DNA of 61,161 nucleotides from Oceanospirillum sanctuarii (GCF_002150805.1 NZ_MTBA01000011.1:1-61161), one strand, 5' to 3'. Positions 26,232 to 35,886 are shown, numbered from the stretch's first letter. The notes: a model not told the origin generated them from the letters alone. Made by a program: numbers and translations.

Positions 26232-27653
26232 TTAGCTTTGAACAGGTCTTAACTTGCGATAGAGCGTCCGCTCACTAACCCCTATCTTGTGCGCCAGCAA
26301 CGCCTTATCGCCATCCAGCTGTTTTAGCGCCCAGTTCAGATAACGGCTTTCCAGTTGTTCAAGACCCATAATCTCCGGTTGGTAAAAACCTTTTCCTGTA
26401 TCAGTGCTCATATCTGAAACACCTTGCATCCCAGCACCCGCTGGCAAAGTTCCCCCAGCCCGCCGACACGCATCCGGCAGATGCTCAGGTTCAATCCAGT
26501 GATCATCCACCAGCAGGCAAGCGCGCTCCAGAATGTTTCTCAGCTCACGGATATTACCGGGGAAGGCGTAGGCCTGAAGCAGCAGTAGCGCTTCTTTGGA
26601 TATTTTGATCTCCCGCCCCTTGGTAAACTGAGGTAGCAGGCTTTCTACCAAAAGCGGAATATCGGCAATCCGTTCCCGAAGGGATGGCAGAATCACCGGA
26701 AAAGGGTTGATCCGATAGTAAAGGTCCATTCGGAACTCACCATCCGCCACCTGCTGTTCCAGATTTCGGTGCGTGGCGCAGACCAAGCGGAAGTTGGCCT
26801 TTAAAGGCTCGACACCACCAACACGACGGTAAGTGCCGGTTTCCAGCAGGCGCAGCAGCTTTACCTGCAGGGAGAGGGGAATATCCCCCACCTCGTCCAG
26901 AAACAAAGTCCCGCCATTGGCAGCTTCCACCAGCCCTGTCTTTCGGCTATGAGCACCGGTAAAAGCGCCTTTTTCATGGCCAAACAGCTCACTTTCAAAC
27001 AGGGTTTCCGTCAGACCGGAACACTCCACCGGTACAAAGGCTCCCTGATTTCTGAGGCTGCCTCTGTGCACCGCCTGCGCCATCAGTTCTTTGCCGGTGC
27101 CGGATTCCCCTAAAAGCAGAACCGTTGTCTCGCTGGGAGCCGCCCGTTCGATCAGCGCCAGCGATGCCATAAACGCCGGCGAGCGGCCAATCAGCCCTTC
27201 ACCACCCGCCCGAGGACTTGCCAGCTTGCTGTAGCGCATCACCTCCAGAAAGAACTGAGCGGTGCCATCGGCGGACTCTACCGGAAATAGCTCAACATCC
27301 ACATGCTCTTCCCCCTGAGGCGTGTGATGCAAATGAAAGACTCTTTGCGCTTTCTTGCTCTGCATACATTGCAGCATGGGACAGGATTCCCCCATCTGAT
27401 CACAGGGGCGATCATAGTGATGGGATACCTCATAGCAGTGACGTTTTGTCGCACTGACATCGCCATAGCTCTGGCGGTATGCTGCGTTCGCTGAAAGAAT
27501 TTCGTAGTCAGCCGACAGCAGCACAGCGGGATCGGGGTAGCTTTGCAGCATCGAAACCAGCTCTGGTGGCGGTTGACGGTTAAGGTCTGAATCAGATGAA
27601 TCTGTGGCTGAAATATCGGCTACGGGAATCTGAGAGGGTTCGGAGGGTTTCAT
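26232..27653 (-). CDS. Sigma-54-dependent activator with Cys-rich PAS domain, probable regulator of the cyd operon
   Basis: The 473-residue protein has three parts. The N-terminal PAS-like domain (about 35-145) carries C73, H78/H79, C84, C91 and C96 in [14 protein letters not shown]...CPMLQC. The central AAA+ domain (about 150-385) has Walker [15 protein letters not shown] at 229-234 and a Walker [12 protein letters not shown] Fis-type HTH ends the protein. GAFTGA shows that it contacts sigma-54. The Cys/His cluster could bind a metal, Fe-S cluster or haem and sense oxygen, NO or redox state (inference). AGGA 6 bases before the ATG supports the start. It is divergent from cydP-cydA-cydB-cydX, whose promoter region has an exact -24/-12 element and two dyads. 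Confidence 0.92.
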   Translation of the reverse strand: MKPSEPSQIPVADISATDSSDSDLNRQPPPELVSMLQSYPDPAVLLSADYEILSANAAYRQSYGDVSATKRHCYEVSHHYDRPCDQMGESCPMLQCMQSKKAQRVFHLHHTPQGEEHVDVELFPVESADGTAQFFLEVMRYSKLASPRAGGEGLIGRSPAFMASLALIERAAPSETTVLLLGESGTGKELMAQAVHRGSLRNQGAFVPVECSGLTETLFESELFGHEKGAFTGAHSRKTGLVEAANGGTLFLDEVGDIPLSLQVKLLRLLETGTYRRVGGVEPLKANFRLVCATHRNLEQQVADGEFRMDLYYRINPFPVILPSLRERIADIPLLVESLLPQFTKGREIKISKEALLLLQAYAFPGNIRELRNILERACLLVDDHWIEPEHLPDACRRAGGTLPAGAGMQGVSDMSTDTGKGFYQPEIMGLEQLESRYLNWALKQLDGDKALLAHKIGVSERTLYRKLRPVQS

Positions 27654-27753
27654 AGCGAATCCTGCATTGGCGTTTAAACGTCATAACCAGAAGATGAATC
27701 CATTCAGAACGCCAGCCAGACTCTGCAAAGACTTCCAGCGCTCCATTTACTGC

Positions 27754-27797
27754 TGTCAATTATGACGCCATCCAGCCGGATTTGTCATTTTTGACAA
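27754..27797 (+). promoter_or_regulatory. Paired upstream activator sites for the sigma-54 regulator
   Basis: Two related dyads lie 29 bp centre to centre. TGTCA-ATTA-TGACG is at 27754-27767 and TTGTCATTTTTGACAA, a perfect palindrome, is at 27782-27797. Both contain GTCA-N4-TGAC. They are about 75-130 bp upstream of the -24/-12 promoter, the usual place for enhancer-binding-protein sites. The half-site resembles that of NorR-type activators but with a 4-base spacer. Confidence 0.65.
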
Positions 27798-27869
27798 TAA
27801 AAATAATAAACAGCTGCCCAAAAACAAAATAAAACCCAGCAATATCAATGGGTTATAAAAAACCAAAAA

Positions 27870-27886
27870 GGGCATACACCTTGCTA
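27870..27886 (+). promoter_or_regulatory. Sigma-54 (-24/-12) promoter of cydP-cydA-cydB-cydX
   Basis: GGGCATACACCTTGCTA holds GG at 27871-27872 and GC at 27883-27884, exactly ten bases apart, with the TTGC of the -12 element. Transcription would start near 27896, giving a leader of about 90 bases before cydP. The match is independent of the adjacent activator gene and supports it. Confidence 0.72.
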
Positions 27887-27983
27887 TACGCTAATCAGAC
27901 ACCTGAAATCCAGGAAAACAGGTTTGATTATTTAGATCCGGAACGCGAGAGATCGCCGACCGCCACTGCAGGATCAGAATGCT

Positions 27984-28322
27984 ATGCAACGGAATACGCT
28001 GTTTGTGCAAACAAAGCGGGCTTTTGGCCAACGCTGGAAAACATCTTTGTTTGCCCGACAAAAATTAGTACGCGAACTCAGTATCGTACTGCTGATTAAG
28101 CTGGTGCTGCTCTACGGCATCATCAACTTTGTCGTCCCTTCCGCATCTGTCATCAATGACAGTGATGTCAGCACTCGCCTGCTTAATCCTCAACTGCCTG
28201 CCTCAGAGCAAACTTCCGCTGACGCTTCCGGCTCAGCACCCCGCTCCACAGCCACTGAGGCAGACCTGTTAAAGGCCGCCACTTCAGAACCTACGGCCTC
28301 GACACAACGGGAAACACCATGA
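27984..28322 (+). CDS. cydP: Cytochrome bd oxidase accessory small subunit CydP
   Basis: The 112-residue protein has one membrane helix, [20 protein letters not shown] (about residues 30-49), which matches the CydP-type signature of a basic N-terminus, a conserved RELxxVLxIKL and then an aromatic end. A Ser/Ala/Thr-rich tail of 55 residues faces the periplasm or is disordered; such a long tail is unusual for a small subunit. AGGA precedes the ATG. Its stop overlaps the cydA start by four bases (ATGA). Confidence 0.72.
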   Translation: MQRNTLFVQTKRAFGQRWKTSLFARQKLVRELSIVLLIKLVLLYGIINFVVPSASVINDSDVSTRLLNPQLPASEQTSADASGSAPRSTATEADLLKAATSEPTASTQRETP

Positions 28323-29917
28323 TTACAGAAGAAGTTGTTGATCTGTCCCGGCTACAGTTTGCGATTACCGCGCTGTATCACTTTATCTTTGTCCCTCTGA
28401 CTCTGGGTCTGGCTTTTTTGCTGGTCATCATGGAGTCCGTCTATGTGATGACCCGCAAACAGGTCTACAAAGACATGACCCAGTTCTGGGGCAAACTCTT
28501 TGGCATTAACTTCGCCCTGGGGGTTACTACGGGCCTCACCATGGAGTTCCAGTTCGGAACCAACTGGGCCTACTACTCCCACTACGTGGGGGATATTTTT
28601 GGTGCGCCGCTGGCCATTGAAGGCCTGATGGCGTTCTTCCTCGAATCCACCTTTATCGGCCTGTTCTTCTTTGGCTGGGATCGCCTGTCGCCACGCCGTC
28701 ATCTGATGGTGACCTTCCTGATGGCACTGGGTTCCAACCTGTCGGCACTGTGGATTCTGATCGCCAACGGCTGGATGCAGAACCCTGTGGGCGCTGAGTT
28801 CAGCTACGAAACCATGCGCATGGAGATGACCAGCTTCGCCGAGCTGGTGTTCAACCCTGTTGCTCAGGTGAAGTTTGTGCACACGGTAGCAGCGGGTTAC
28901 GTCACCGGCTCCATGTTTGTGCTCAGCATCAGTGCTTATTACCTGCTGAAAAAACGTGACCTGCCTTTTGCCCGCCGCTCCTTTGCTATCGCATCGGCCT
29001 TTGGTCTGGCATCGATTCTGTCCGTTATCGTGCTGGGTGATGAATCCGGTTATGAGCTGGGTGATGTGCAGAAAACCAAGCTGGCGGCCATTGAAGCGGA
29101 ATGGGATACCCATCCGGCTCCGGCGTCCTTCACCCTGTTTGGTATTCCGAATCAGGAAACCCAGACCACCGATTACGCCATCAAGATCCCGTATGCGCTG
29201 GGCATTATTGCCACCCGCTCGCTGGATCAGGAAGTAACCGGTATTAAGGATCTGATCGAGCAGCATGAAGTGCGTATCCGCAACGGTATGATCGCCTACG
29301 GCCTACTCACCAAGCTGCGTGGTGGCCAGACCGATGACGCCACCATCGCCGCCTTCGAAGAGGTGAAAAAGGATCTGGGTTACGGCCTGCTGCTGAAGCG
29401 TTATACCGAAAATGTGGTTGATGCCACGGAAGAACAGATTCAGGCAGCCGCACACGACACCATTCCCAATGTTGCCCCGCTGTTCTGGAGCTTCCGGGTG
29501 ATGGTGGCCTGTGGTTTTGCCATGCTGCTGATCTTTGCGCTGGCGTTCTACTTTAACGCTACCCGCCGACTGGAAAGCAAACGCCGCTTCCTCAGAATCG
29601 TCACCTTTGCCCTGCCGCTGCCGTGGATCGCTGCAGAAACCGGCTGGGTGGTTGCTGAATATGGTCGTCAGCCCTGGTCAATCGGTGAGATTCTGCCAGT
29701 GCATCTGAGTACCTCCACACTGGAAGCCAGCAGCCTCTACACCAGTATCGGAGCCATTGTCGCTTTCTATACCCTGTTGTTGGTGATCGAAGTCTTCCTG
29801 ATGGTGAAATACGCCCGCCTCGGCCCAAGCGCCCTGCATACCGGTCGTTATCACTTTGAACAGAATGGCGAACATTCAAACCAGGCCAAGCCTGAAATCG
29901 CCGGAGGTGCGGCATGA
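28319..29917 (+). CDS. cydA: Cytochrome bd ubiquinol oxidase subunit I
   Basis: The 532-residue inner-membrane subunit binds haems b558, b595 and d and oxidises quinol while reducing oxygen. His21 in ALYHFIF corresponds to the haem ligand His19 of E. coli. Glu101 and Glu109 ([13 protein letters not shown]) match Glu99 and Glu107, and [11 protein letters not shown] holds the haem b558 His. The GRQPW motif lies near residue 455 (AEYGRQPWS). The long region between helices 6 and 7 shows the long Q-loop form found in E. coli. Expression would come from the sigma-54 promoter upstream. It overlaps both neighbours by four bases. Confidence 0.97.
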   Translation: MITEEVVDLSRLQFAITALYHFIFVPLTLGLAFLLVIMESVYVMTRKQVYKDMTQFWGKLFGINFALGVTTGLTMEFQFGTNWAYYSHYVGDIFGAPLAIEGLMAFFLESTFIGLFFFGWDRLSPRRHLMVTFLMALGSNLSALWILIANGWMQNPVGAEFSYETMRMEMTSFAELVFNPVAQVKFVHTVAAGYVTGSMFVLSISAYYLLKKRDLPFARRSFAIASAFGLASILSVIVLGDESGYELGDVQKTKLAAIEAEWDTHPAPASFTLFGIPNQETQTTDYAIKIPYALGIIATRSLDQEVTGIKDLIEQHEVRIRNGMIAYGLLTKLRGGQTDDATIAAFEEVKKDLGYGLLLKRYTENVVDATEEQIQAAAHDTIPNVAPLFWSFRVMVACGFAMLLIFALAFYFNATRRLESKRRFLRIVTFALPLPWIAAETGWVVAEYGRQPWSIGEILPVHLSTSTLEASSLYTSIGAIVAFYTLLLVIEVFLMVKYARLGPSALHTGRYHFEQNGEHSNQAKPEIAGGAA

Positions 29918-31053
29918 TTCTGGATTATGAAACTCTGAAACTGGTCTGGTGGGTGCTGGTTGGCGTCCTGCTGGTCGGCTTTATGATCACCGACGGTTTC
30001 GATATGGGTGCCGGTATTCTGCTGCCCTTCCTCGGTAAAAATGATGCCGAACGCCGCATTATCATCAACACCGTTGGCCCACACTGGGATGGCAATCAGG
30101 TCTGGTTTATTACTGCCGGTGGCGCGCTGTTTGCCGCCTGGCCTGCGGTCTACGCCGTTGCATTTTCCAGCTTCTACTTCGCCATGATGCTGGTGCTGTT
30201 TGCCCTCTTCTTCCGTCCGGTGGGCTTTGATTACCGCAGCAAGATCGCTGATCCGCGCTGGCGCAGCACCTGGGACTGGGGACTGTTTATCAGTGGCGCG
30301 GTTCCGGCGCTGGTCTTCGGTGTTGCCTTTGGCAATCTGCTGCTGGGTGTGGATTTCTATCTGGACGAGTTCCTGCGCCCGCACTACACCGGCAGCTTCT
30401 TTGACTTGTTCCATCCCTTTGCCCTGATCTGCGGCGTGGTCAGCCTGACCATGCTGGCAGCACACGGTGCCATCTGGCTGCAGATGCGTGCCGATCAGCC
30501 GGTGGCGGATCGTGCCGGTAAAGCGGGTCTTATCATGCTGGTCATTATGCTGATCGCTTTTGCTGCCGGAGGCCTTGTGCTGCTGAACGGCATGCCGGGC
30601 CTGCATATCGATATGATGCCCGCCAAAGATGCCCTGCCCAACCCACTGAACAAACAGGTCAGTGTGGTGGATAACGGCTGGCTGGCCAATTATCAGACCT
30701 ACAACTGGATGATTACAGCTCCGATCACGGCCTTTGTCACCGGCCTGCTGACCCTGCTGCTGGTAAAAGCCCGTCGCTCCGGCCTGGCTTTTGCGACCCA
30801 CAGCATCACTATGACAGCGATCATCTGCACTGCGGCTTTCTCCCTGTTCCCCTTTGTACTGCCATCGCTGTCAAATCCGAACAGTAGTCTGACCTTGTGG
30901 GATGCGGCATCCAGTCATCTGACCCTGAACGTGATGTTTATTGCCGCCATGATCTTTGTACCGATTATTCTGCTCTACACCCTGTGGACTTATAAGGTGA
31001 TGTGGGGTCGGGTGACCAGCAAACAGATTGAAGGCAATCCGCTGGCCTACTAA
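29914..31053 (+). CDS. cydB: Cytochrome bd ubiquinol oxidase subunit II
   Basis: The 379-residue membrane protein has about eight or nine helices and the CydB segments [23 protein letters not shown] (given here only in part: [10 protein letters not shown] at about 26-35) and [10 protein letters not shown] (about 56-65). It supports haem assembly on CydA. GGAGG lies in the end of cydA before the overlapping ATGA. An 81-base gap then leads to cydX. Confidence 0.97.
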   Translation: MILDYETLKLVWWVLVGVLLVGFMITDGFDMGAGILLPFLGKNDAERRIIINTVGPHWDGNQVWFITAGGALFAAWPAVYAVAFSSFYFAMMLVLFALFFRPVGFDYRSKIADPRWRSTWDWGLFISGAVPALVFGVAFGNLLLGVDFYLDEFLRPHYTGSFFDLFHPFALICGVVSLTMLAAHGAIWLQMRADQPVADRAGKAGLIMLVIMLIAFAAGGLVLLNGMPGLHIDMMPAKDALPNPLNKQVSVVDNGWLANYQTYNWMITAPITAFVTGLLTLLLVKARRSGLAFATHSITMTAIICTAAFSLFPFVLPSLSNPNSSLTLWDAASSHLTLNVMFIAAMIFVPIILLYTLWTYKVMWGRVTSKQIEGNPLAY

Positions 31054-31134
31054 GCCCGGAAGCCTGTGAACCGCTTTTATTGTTATAACTGAGAGTTACC
31101 GGAACAATCCGGCAGCTCCCAAGGAGAAAAGACT

Positions 31135-31254
31135 ATGTGGTACTTCGCCTGGATTTTAGGTGTATTGCTGGCGATCTCTTTCGGCATCATCAATGCGATG
31201 TGGCTGGAATCTGATCCGGCGTTTGATCTGGATAACGATCAGCCACAAGGCTGA
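31135..31254 (+). CDS. cydX: Cytochrome bd oxidase small subunit CydX
   Basis: The 39-residue peptide begins MWYFAWILGVLLAISFGI and continues with NAMWLE, the CydX signature of one membrane helix followed by a conserved Glu. An ideal AAGGAG lies 8 bases before the ATG. CydX stabilises the haem b595/d site of CydAB. It is placed exactly where expected, after cydB and before ybgE. Confidence 0.95.
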   Translation: MWYFAWILGVLLAISFGIINAMWLESDPAFDLDNDQPQG

Positions 31255-31331
31255 TCATCCTTACCGGCCAGCTCTCGCCCATAAAGCTGGAAGCTGGCCG
31301 GTTTTAAAATAGCGATACCGGAACCCCGATA

Positions 31332-31610
31332 ATGAATATTCCCTATCCCAAATCCGGCTGGACTCAGGCGCTTTCCCTGATCAGTGCCATCGCCATCAGC
31401 GTTGTGCTGACCGCCTACCCACGCCTGATTGCTGAATCGATTCACGAAGTGGATCATGGACTCTTCACCCTCTTTATGTGGGCGGTGAGCGCAGGCTTTA
31501 TCCACGGGGTCGGCTTTGAACCCAAAGCCAGTCTGTGGCGCATCATCTTTAACCCGGTTATCGCCTGGCTGGTGATCATTTACGGCCTGATTCAGTTTCT
31601 CTGGGCTTAA
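31332..31610 (+). CDS. ybgE: Cyd operon protein YbgE
   Basis: The 92-residue protein has two or three membrane segments and the YbgE-type central motif HGLFTLFMWAVSAGFIHGVG (about residues 42-61). Its exact role is not known, but it is a constant member of cyd operons. It is the last gene of the unit. No strong terminator is visible before the ligase gene. Confidence 0.82.
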   Translation: MNIPYPKSGWTQALSLISAIAISVVLTAYPRLIAESIHEVDHGLFTLFMWAVSAGFIHGVGFEPKASLWRIIFNPVIAWLVIIYGLIQFLWA

Positions 31611-31743
31611 CGAGCAATCCGATAGTGACCTCTGTCATACTCATCTGCATCCTCCCTCTAACGAGTACGACAAAACTTGAACTCCTGTTGATGACTCACT
31701 AGCTTTAATGGCATCGCCAACAGTCACTCAGGGAGGCAGTGAT

Positions 31744-32670
31744 ATGACGACTACAGGGAAGCTTTCAGTCAAACAGACCTCACATCGTTTCACCCGCATA
31801 CTACTTAGCCTTGGGCTATCTACCACAGCCTGCTTCACATCATCCTCACTCGCCTGGGCTGACGCCCTGAACCCTCACTCGCCGTTGCCTTTAATGCTGG
31901 CTAAGCACTACCAGCAGCAGGACAATATTCAGGAATACTGGGTCAGCGAAAAGCTGGATGGCGTTCGGGCGTTCTGGGACGGCGAACAACTAAGAACTCG
32001 CCAGGGTAATCTCATCAGGCTGCCCAAAGCGATGCAGGATGCACTTCCCAAGGTGGCGCTGGATGGCGAGCTTTGGTTAGGGCGTGGGCGCTTTGCAGAG
32101 GTCTCTGGCCTGATCAGACAGCAGGAAACCAGCATTGAGGACTGGGCAGAGGTGCAATACCGGATCTTTGATCTGCCTAGCCAACTCACCTCTTTTGATC
32201 AGCGCGTTGACGATATCAAAAGCCTTTGCCGAACCGCAGGGCTGGAATGGCTACAGCCGGTTAAACAGTTCAAACTGCCCAGTCGCGCGGCGCTGGAACA
32301 TTATCTGGAGCAGCTGACTGAAGAGGGCGCAGAAGGTCTTATGCTGCACCGGGGAAGCGCCCTGCATCAGGCGGGACGCTCTAATGATCTAATGAAGGTA
32401 AAGCTCTACGATGATGCCGAAGCCGTGGTACTTGGCTACACCGGAGGTAAAGGTCAGTTTGAAGGCATGATGGGAGCACTTAAAGTTCGTCTGGCGGATG
32501 GTCGGGAGATGAAAATCGGTAGTGGTTTTAGTCGACTCGAACGCCAGACACCTCCACCAGTCGGCAGCATTATCACCTATCGCTATAACGGCCACACCGC
32601 ATCTGGTTTACCGCGCTTCGCCCGCTTTATGCGTATCCGGGATGACTACGGAGCGCTGGAGTTAAAATAA
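31744..32670 (+). CDS. ligE: ATP-dependent DNA ligase, periplasmic Lig E type
   Basis: The minimal ligase has 308 residues from the ATG at 31744, which has GGGAGG 8 bases upstream. The frame opens at 31708, but that start lacks a site. A Sec-type signal peptide ends near SLAWA (about residue 39). The nucleotidyltransferase motif I is EKLDG with Lys70, followed by RTRQGN, and motif IV/V EGLMLHRG and MKVKLYDDAEA are present. The OB-fold follows to the C-terminus. The enzyme would seal nicks in periplasmic or incoming DNA, as in Lig E of Haemophilus and Neisseria; its biological role (uptake, biofilm) is not settled. The signal peptide is the strongest evidence for Lig E. Confidence 0.88.
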   Translation: MTTTGKLSVKQTSHRFTRILLSLGLSTTACFTSSSLAWADALNPHSPLPLMLAKHYQQQDNIQEYWVSEKLDGVRAFWDGEQLRTRQGNLIRLPKAMQDALPKVALDGELWLGRGRFAEVSGLIRQQETSIEDWAEVQYRIFDLPSQLTSFDQRVDDIKSLCRTAGLEWLQPVKQFKLPSRAALEHYLEQLTEEGAEGLMLHRGSALHQAGRSNDLMKVKLYDDAEAVVLGYTGGKGQFEGMMGALKVRLADGREMKIGSGFSRLERQTPPPVGSIITYRYNGHTASGLPRFARFMRIRDDYGALELK

Positions 32671-32724
32671 GACAATCTTGGCACGACAAAGAACAACCAC
32701 AATAAAGAACAACCGCACCAAAGC

Positions 32725-32761
32725 AAAAAAGGCTCTCCTGCCAAACAGGAGAGCCTTTTTT
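32725..32761. terminator. Bidirectional terminator between ligE and dadX
   Basis: A perfect 10-bp stem, GGCTCTCCTG (32731-32740) with CAGGAGAGCC (32746-32755), is flanked by six A and six T. It ends both convergent transcripts. Confidence 0.95.
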
Positions 32762-32806
32762 ATAAAGCAGACTTTGCTATCGCTTAAGAACCCAAGCTCT
32801 TACGCT

Positions 32807-33886
32807 CTAACGCTTATAAACCCTAGGTACACGAGTGGTGATACCGGTAAACAGGGTATAAGAGATGGTATCCGCACAGGCAGCCACCTTGTTCACATCG
32901 ACCTGAGCACCCCAAAGTTCTACCGGATCACCGATTCTGGCATCCGGCTGATCGGTCAGATCAACGGTCATCATATCCATGGAAACCTTGCCTATCACCC
33001 GGGTCATCTTGCCATTTACGGCAACCGGAGTGCCATCAATGGCATGGCGCGGATAACCATCCGCATAGCCCATAGCGACCACACCCACTCGGGTTGGTTG
33101 TTCGGTAGTGAAACGACGACCGTAACCAATCGGCTCACCGGCAGGTAGTTCACGAACCGCAATCAGGGCAGAACTCAGGGTCATTACCGGCTTCAGGCGA
33201 GCGGCATTTTCAGTTTGCTGATCCAGCGGCGAAGCACCGTACAGCATAATACCGGGACGTACCCAATCACCGTGGGTTTCCGGCCAGTGCAGGGTTGCTG
33301 CAGAGTTTGCCATGCAGTGCTTCAGACCAAAACGGTCACAGGCGGCATGAAAATTAGCAATCTGAGTTTGGGTGTAATCGCACTCAAGCTCATCGGCGCA
33401 GGCAAAGTGTGTCATCGCGATCACTTCAGAGATGTGATCCAGCTGCTGCAAACGCTCAACTGCTTTAGCAAAACCTTCAGCATCAAAACCGAGACGGTGC
33501 ATACCGGAATCAAACTTAACCAGAACCGGCAACGGCTGAGAAAATGCGTGTTGCTCCAGCGCATCCAGCTGCCACTCACTGTGAACAGCAGTCATCATCT
33601 GGTACTTATCAACGGATTCCAGCTCATCAGCGGTAAAGAAACCTTCCAGCAGAACAACCGGTTGTTTAACACCGTTTTCCACCAGCTGCAGCGCTTCTTC
33701 AATACAGGCTACGCCAAATGCATCGGCAACATCAGCCAGATAATGCGCGGCTTCAACGGCACCATGACCATAGGCATTCGCTTTAATAATCGCTACCGCC
33801 TTACGGCCGGGAGCTAGTTCTTTTGCCAGCAGGTAGTTGTGTTTCAGTGCAGCCAGATCTATTACAGCTTTAGCAGCCCGCGCCAT
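32807..33886 (-). CDS. dadX: Alanine racemase, catabolic type
   Basis: The 359-residue PLP enzyme has the catalytic Lys35 in IIKANAYGHG and the second catalytic Tyr in AMGYADGYPR (about 253). It interconverts L- and D-alanine. Its position behind dadA and ridA is the Pseudomonas dadA-ridA-dadX order, which marks it as the catabolic racemase that feeds D-alanine to DadA, not the biosynthetic Alr. GGAG lies 8 bases before the ATG. Confidence 0.93.
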   Translation of the reverse strand: MARAAKAVIDLAALKHNYLLAKELAPGRKAVAIIKANAYGHGAVEAAHYLADVADAFGVACIEEALQLVENGVKQPVVLLEGFFTADELESVDKYQMMTAVHSEWQLDALEQHAFSQPLPVLVKFDSGMHRLGFDAEGFAKAVERLQQLDHISEVIAMTHFACADELECDYTQTQIANFHAACDRFGLKHCMANSAATLHWPETHGDWVRPGIMLYGASPLDQQTENAARLKPVMTLSSALIAVRELPAGEPIGYGRRFTTEQPTRVGVVAMGYADGYPRHAIDGTPVAVNGKMTRVIGKVSMDMMTVDLTDQPDARIGDPVELWGAQVDVNKVAACADTISYTLFTGITTRVPRVYKR

Positions 33887-33995
33887 GTGCAGGTCTCCAT
33901 CTCGTTATTATATTGAGGGTCTGAATATAGGGTTTTGCAGTACAAAATTCGGGAAGAGTCAGAGCCGTCGTAGTCTAGCGTAAACGGTTCTGAAC

Positions 33996-34017
33996 CGCAG
34001 TGCCGGAAGGCACTGCG
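33996..34017 (-). other. Intercistronic hairpin between ridA and dadX
   Basis: CGCAGTGCC (33996-34004) pairs perfectly with GGCACTGCG (34009-34017) around a 4-base loop, next to GGTTC/GAACC. No T-run follows, so it is more likely an mRNA-stability or processing element than a terminator. Confidence 0.6.
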
Positions 34018-34064
34018 ATGGTCTAACGCATCAGTATTAAAGTGCTGAAATCAACGCACGAAAA

Positions 34065-34448
34065 TTAAAGCGCCAGAATACCTTCGATTTCAACATCAAC
34101 ACCTTTTGGCAGCTCTTTAACACCCAGAGCAGCACGTGCAGGGTAAGGCGCGGAGAAGTAACGCTCCATCACTTCGTTAACCTTAGCGAAGTTGCCCAGA
34201 TCAGGCATGTAGATGTTCAGCTTAACCACGTTCTCCAGAGAACCACCGGCTGCTTCTGCAACCGCTTTCAGGTTTTCAAATACCTGAACGGTCTGAGCTT
34301 CAAAAGACTCGGTAACCACTTCCATGGTTTTCGGATCCAGAGGGATCTGGCCAGACATAAACACCAGATTGCCTACCTGAACAGCCTGAGAGTATGGGCC
34401 GATTGCTGCCGGAGCGTTGTCAGAGTGGATGATTTTTTTATCCGCCAT
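34065..34448 (-). CDS. ridA: RidA family imine/enamine deaminase
   Basis: The 127-residue protein contains the RidA pattern: [20 protein letters not shown] near the start, SGQIPLDP, and the conserved Arg in [15 protein letters not shown]. It hydrolyses reactive 2-imino or enamine intermediates to 2-oxoacids. Between dadA and dadX it would clear the iminopyruvate released by D-alanine oxidation. AGAGG lies 9 bases before the ATG. It starts after a strong dadA terminator. Confidence 0.95.
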   Translation of the reverse strand: MADKKIIHSDNAPAAIGPYSQAVQVGNLVFMSGQIPLDPKTMEVVTESFEAQTVQVFENLKAVAEAAGGSLENVVKLNIYMPDLGNFAKVNEVMERYFSAPYPARAALGVKELPKGVDVEIEGILAL

Positions 34449-34485
34449 GGGAAAAGCCTCTTTTGAAACAGTCAGTTAAATTAAA

Positions 34486-34504
34486 ACGTCAGCAAAACTG
34501 ACGT
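34486..34504. other. Hairpin in the ridA leader
   Basis: ACGTCAG (34486-34492) pairs with CTGACGT (34498-34504). On the minus strand it is followed by TTTTAATTT, so it could be a second, weaker attenuator just before ridA. Confidence 0.45.
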
Positions 34505-34514
34505 TTTTTAGTCA

Positions 34515-34542
34515 TAAAAAAGGCAGGCTCACGAGCCTGCCT
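34515..34542 (-). terminator. Strong terminator after dadA
   Basis: AGGCAGGCT (34521-34529) pairs with AGCCTGCCT (34534-34542) and is followed on the minus strand by TTTTTT. It lies between dadA and ridA. Confidence 0.9.
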
Positions 34543-34632
34543 GAGCACAAGATGTGTGTAAGAGCAGAACAACAAGTGCAAAAGTTCGTTGCCACTGCAG
34601 CCTGAACCTTCAGAGCTGCAGCAGCAGAAATC

Positions 34633-35886
34633 TTAGCGGTAACGGCTTACGTCCAGATCCGCCGGATCGATCTCAGTCTCGTTACCGGAGATCAGGTCAG
34701 CCAGCAGACGAGAAGAACCGCAGGACATGGTCCAGCCCAGCGTACCGTGACCGGTGTTCAGCGACAGGTTGCTGAACTTGGTTTTACCGATGATCGGCGT
34801 ACCGTCCGGAGTCATAGGACGCAGACCAGTCCAGTATTCTGCCTTAGCGATATCACCACCTTCAGGGAAGACATCAGAAACCACCATAGAGATGGTATCC
34901 AGACGCTTCTGCGGCATCTCAAGGTTATAACCGGACAGCTCAGCCGTACCGGCCACACGGATACGATCGTCAAAACGTGTGATCGCAACCTTATAGGTTT
35001 CATCCATTACAGTGGAAACCGGTGCTGCATCATAGTTAGTGATCGGCATGGTCAGGGAGTAACCCTTAATCGGATAAACCGGCAGATCGATACCTACCTG
35101 TTTCATCAGATGGCGAGAGAAACTGCCCATTGCCACCACATAGTGATCCGCTTTCAGCGTTCCCGCTGAGGTCTTAACACCTGTGATCTCACCGGCTTTG
35201 TCTTCCAGGCCGTGGATCTCGGTATCGAACATAAATTTAACGCCCATCTCTTTACAGAGATCAGCCAGCTTGTTGGTAAAGGTAAAGCAGTCACCGGTCT
35301 GATCGCCAACCATACGCAGAGCACCAACAAACTTCTCTTTAACACGGGCCAGAGCCGGTTCGTACTGAATCGCACCGTCGATATCCAGTTCCTGGAAGTC
35401 CACACCAAAGTCACGCAATACCGCGATATCTTTCTGAACCGCTTCAATCTGTTTCTCGGTACGGAACAGCTGAGTCAGACCCTGCTGACGGTCTTCGTAA
35501 CGGATACCGGTTTCTTCACGCAGGGAATCGATAGACAGACGCGCGTATTCAGAAACACGAACCATACGGGACTTGTTCACCGCGTAACGGCTTTCAGTGC
35601 AGTTCGCCAGCATCTGAGTCATCCAGGCGTACTGGAACGGATCTAGAGTTGCAGACATTTTCAGTGGCGCGTGAGTCTGAGTCAGCCACTTCATCGCTTT
35701 GAACGGAATGCCCGGAGCTGCCCAAGGAGTGGAGTAGCCAAATGAAACCTGACCCGCATTCGCGTGACTGGTTTCCATAGCGGGAGAATCCTGACGATCA
35801 ACAACGGTTACCTCATGGCCTTGTTTAGCCAGATAGTAGGCCGTGGTTACACCCACTACACCGCTACCCAAAATCAGAATATTCAT
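34633..35886 (-). CDS. dadA: D-amino-acid dehydrogenase DadA
   Basis: The 417-residue FAD enzyme starts with the dinucleotide-binding motif LGSGVVGVTTAYYLAKQG (GxGxxG at 7-12). The DAO-type end has GLRPMTPDGTPIIG and GHGTLGWTMSCGS. It oxidises D-alanine and other D-amino acids at the inner membrane face and passes electrons to the respiratory chain. GGAG lies 10 bases before the ATG. It heads the dadA-ridA-dadX cluster, but a strong terminator follows it. A TATAAT on the minus strand at 36027-36032 could be its -10 element. Confidence 0.95.
   Translation of the reverse strand: MNILILGSGVVGVTTAYYLAKQGHEVTVVDRQDSPAMETSHANAGQVSFGYSTPWAAPGIPFKAMKWLTQTHAPLKMSATLDPFQYAWMTQMLANCTESRYAVNKSRMVRVSEYARLSIDSLREETGIRYEDRQQGLTQLFRTEKQIEAVQKDIAVLRDFGVDFQELDIDGAIQYEPALARVKEKFVGALRMVGDQTGDCFTFTNKLADLCKEMGVKFMFDTEIHGLEDKAGEITGVKTSAGTLKADHYVVAMGSFSRHLMKQVGIDLPVYPIKGYSLTMPITNYDAAPVSTVMDETYKVAITRFDDRIRVAGTAELSGYNLEMPQKRLDTISMVVSDVFPEGGDIAKAEYWTGLRPMTPDGTPIIGKTKFSNLSLNTGHGTLGWTMSCGSSRLLADLISGNETEIDPADLDVSRYR

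Noticed and set aside
28352-29266. Minus-strand frame of 304 codons inside cydA
   Set aside because: cydA is certain by its haem ligands and operon context; the antisense product is low-complexity His/Gln-rich and resembles nothing.
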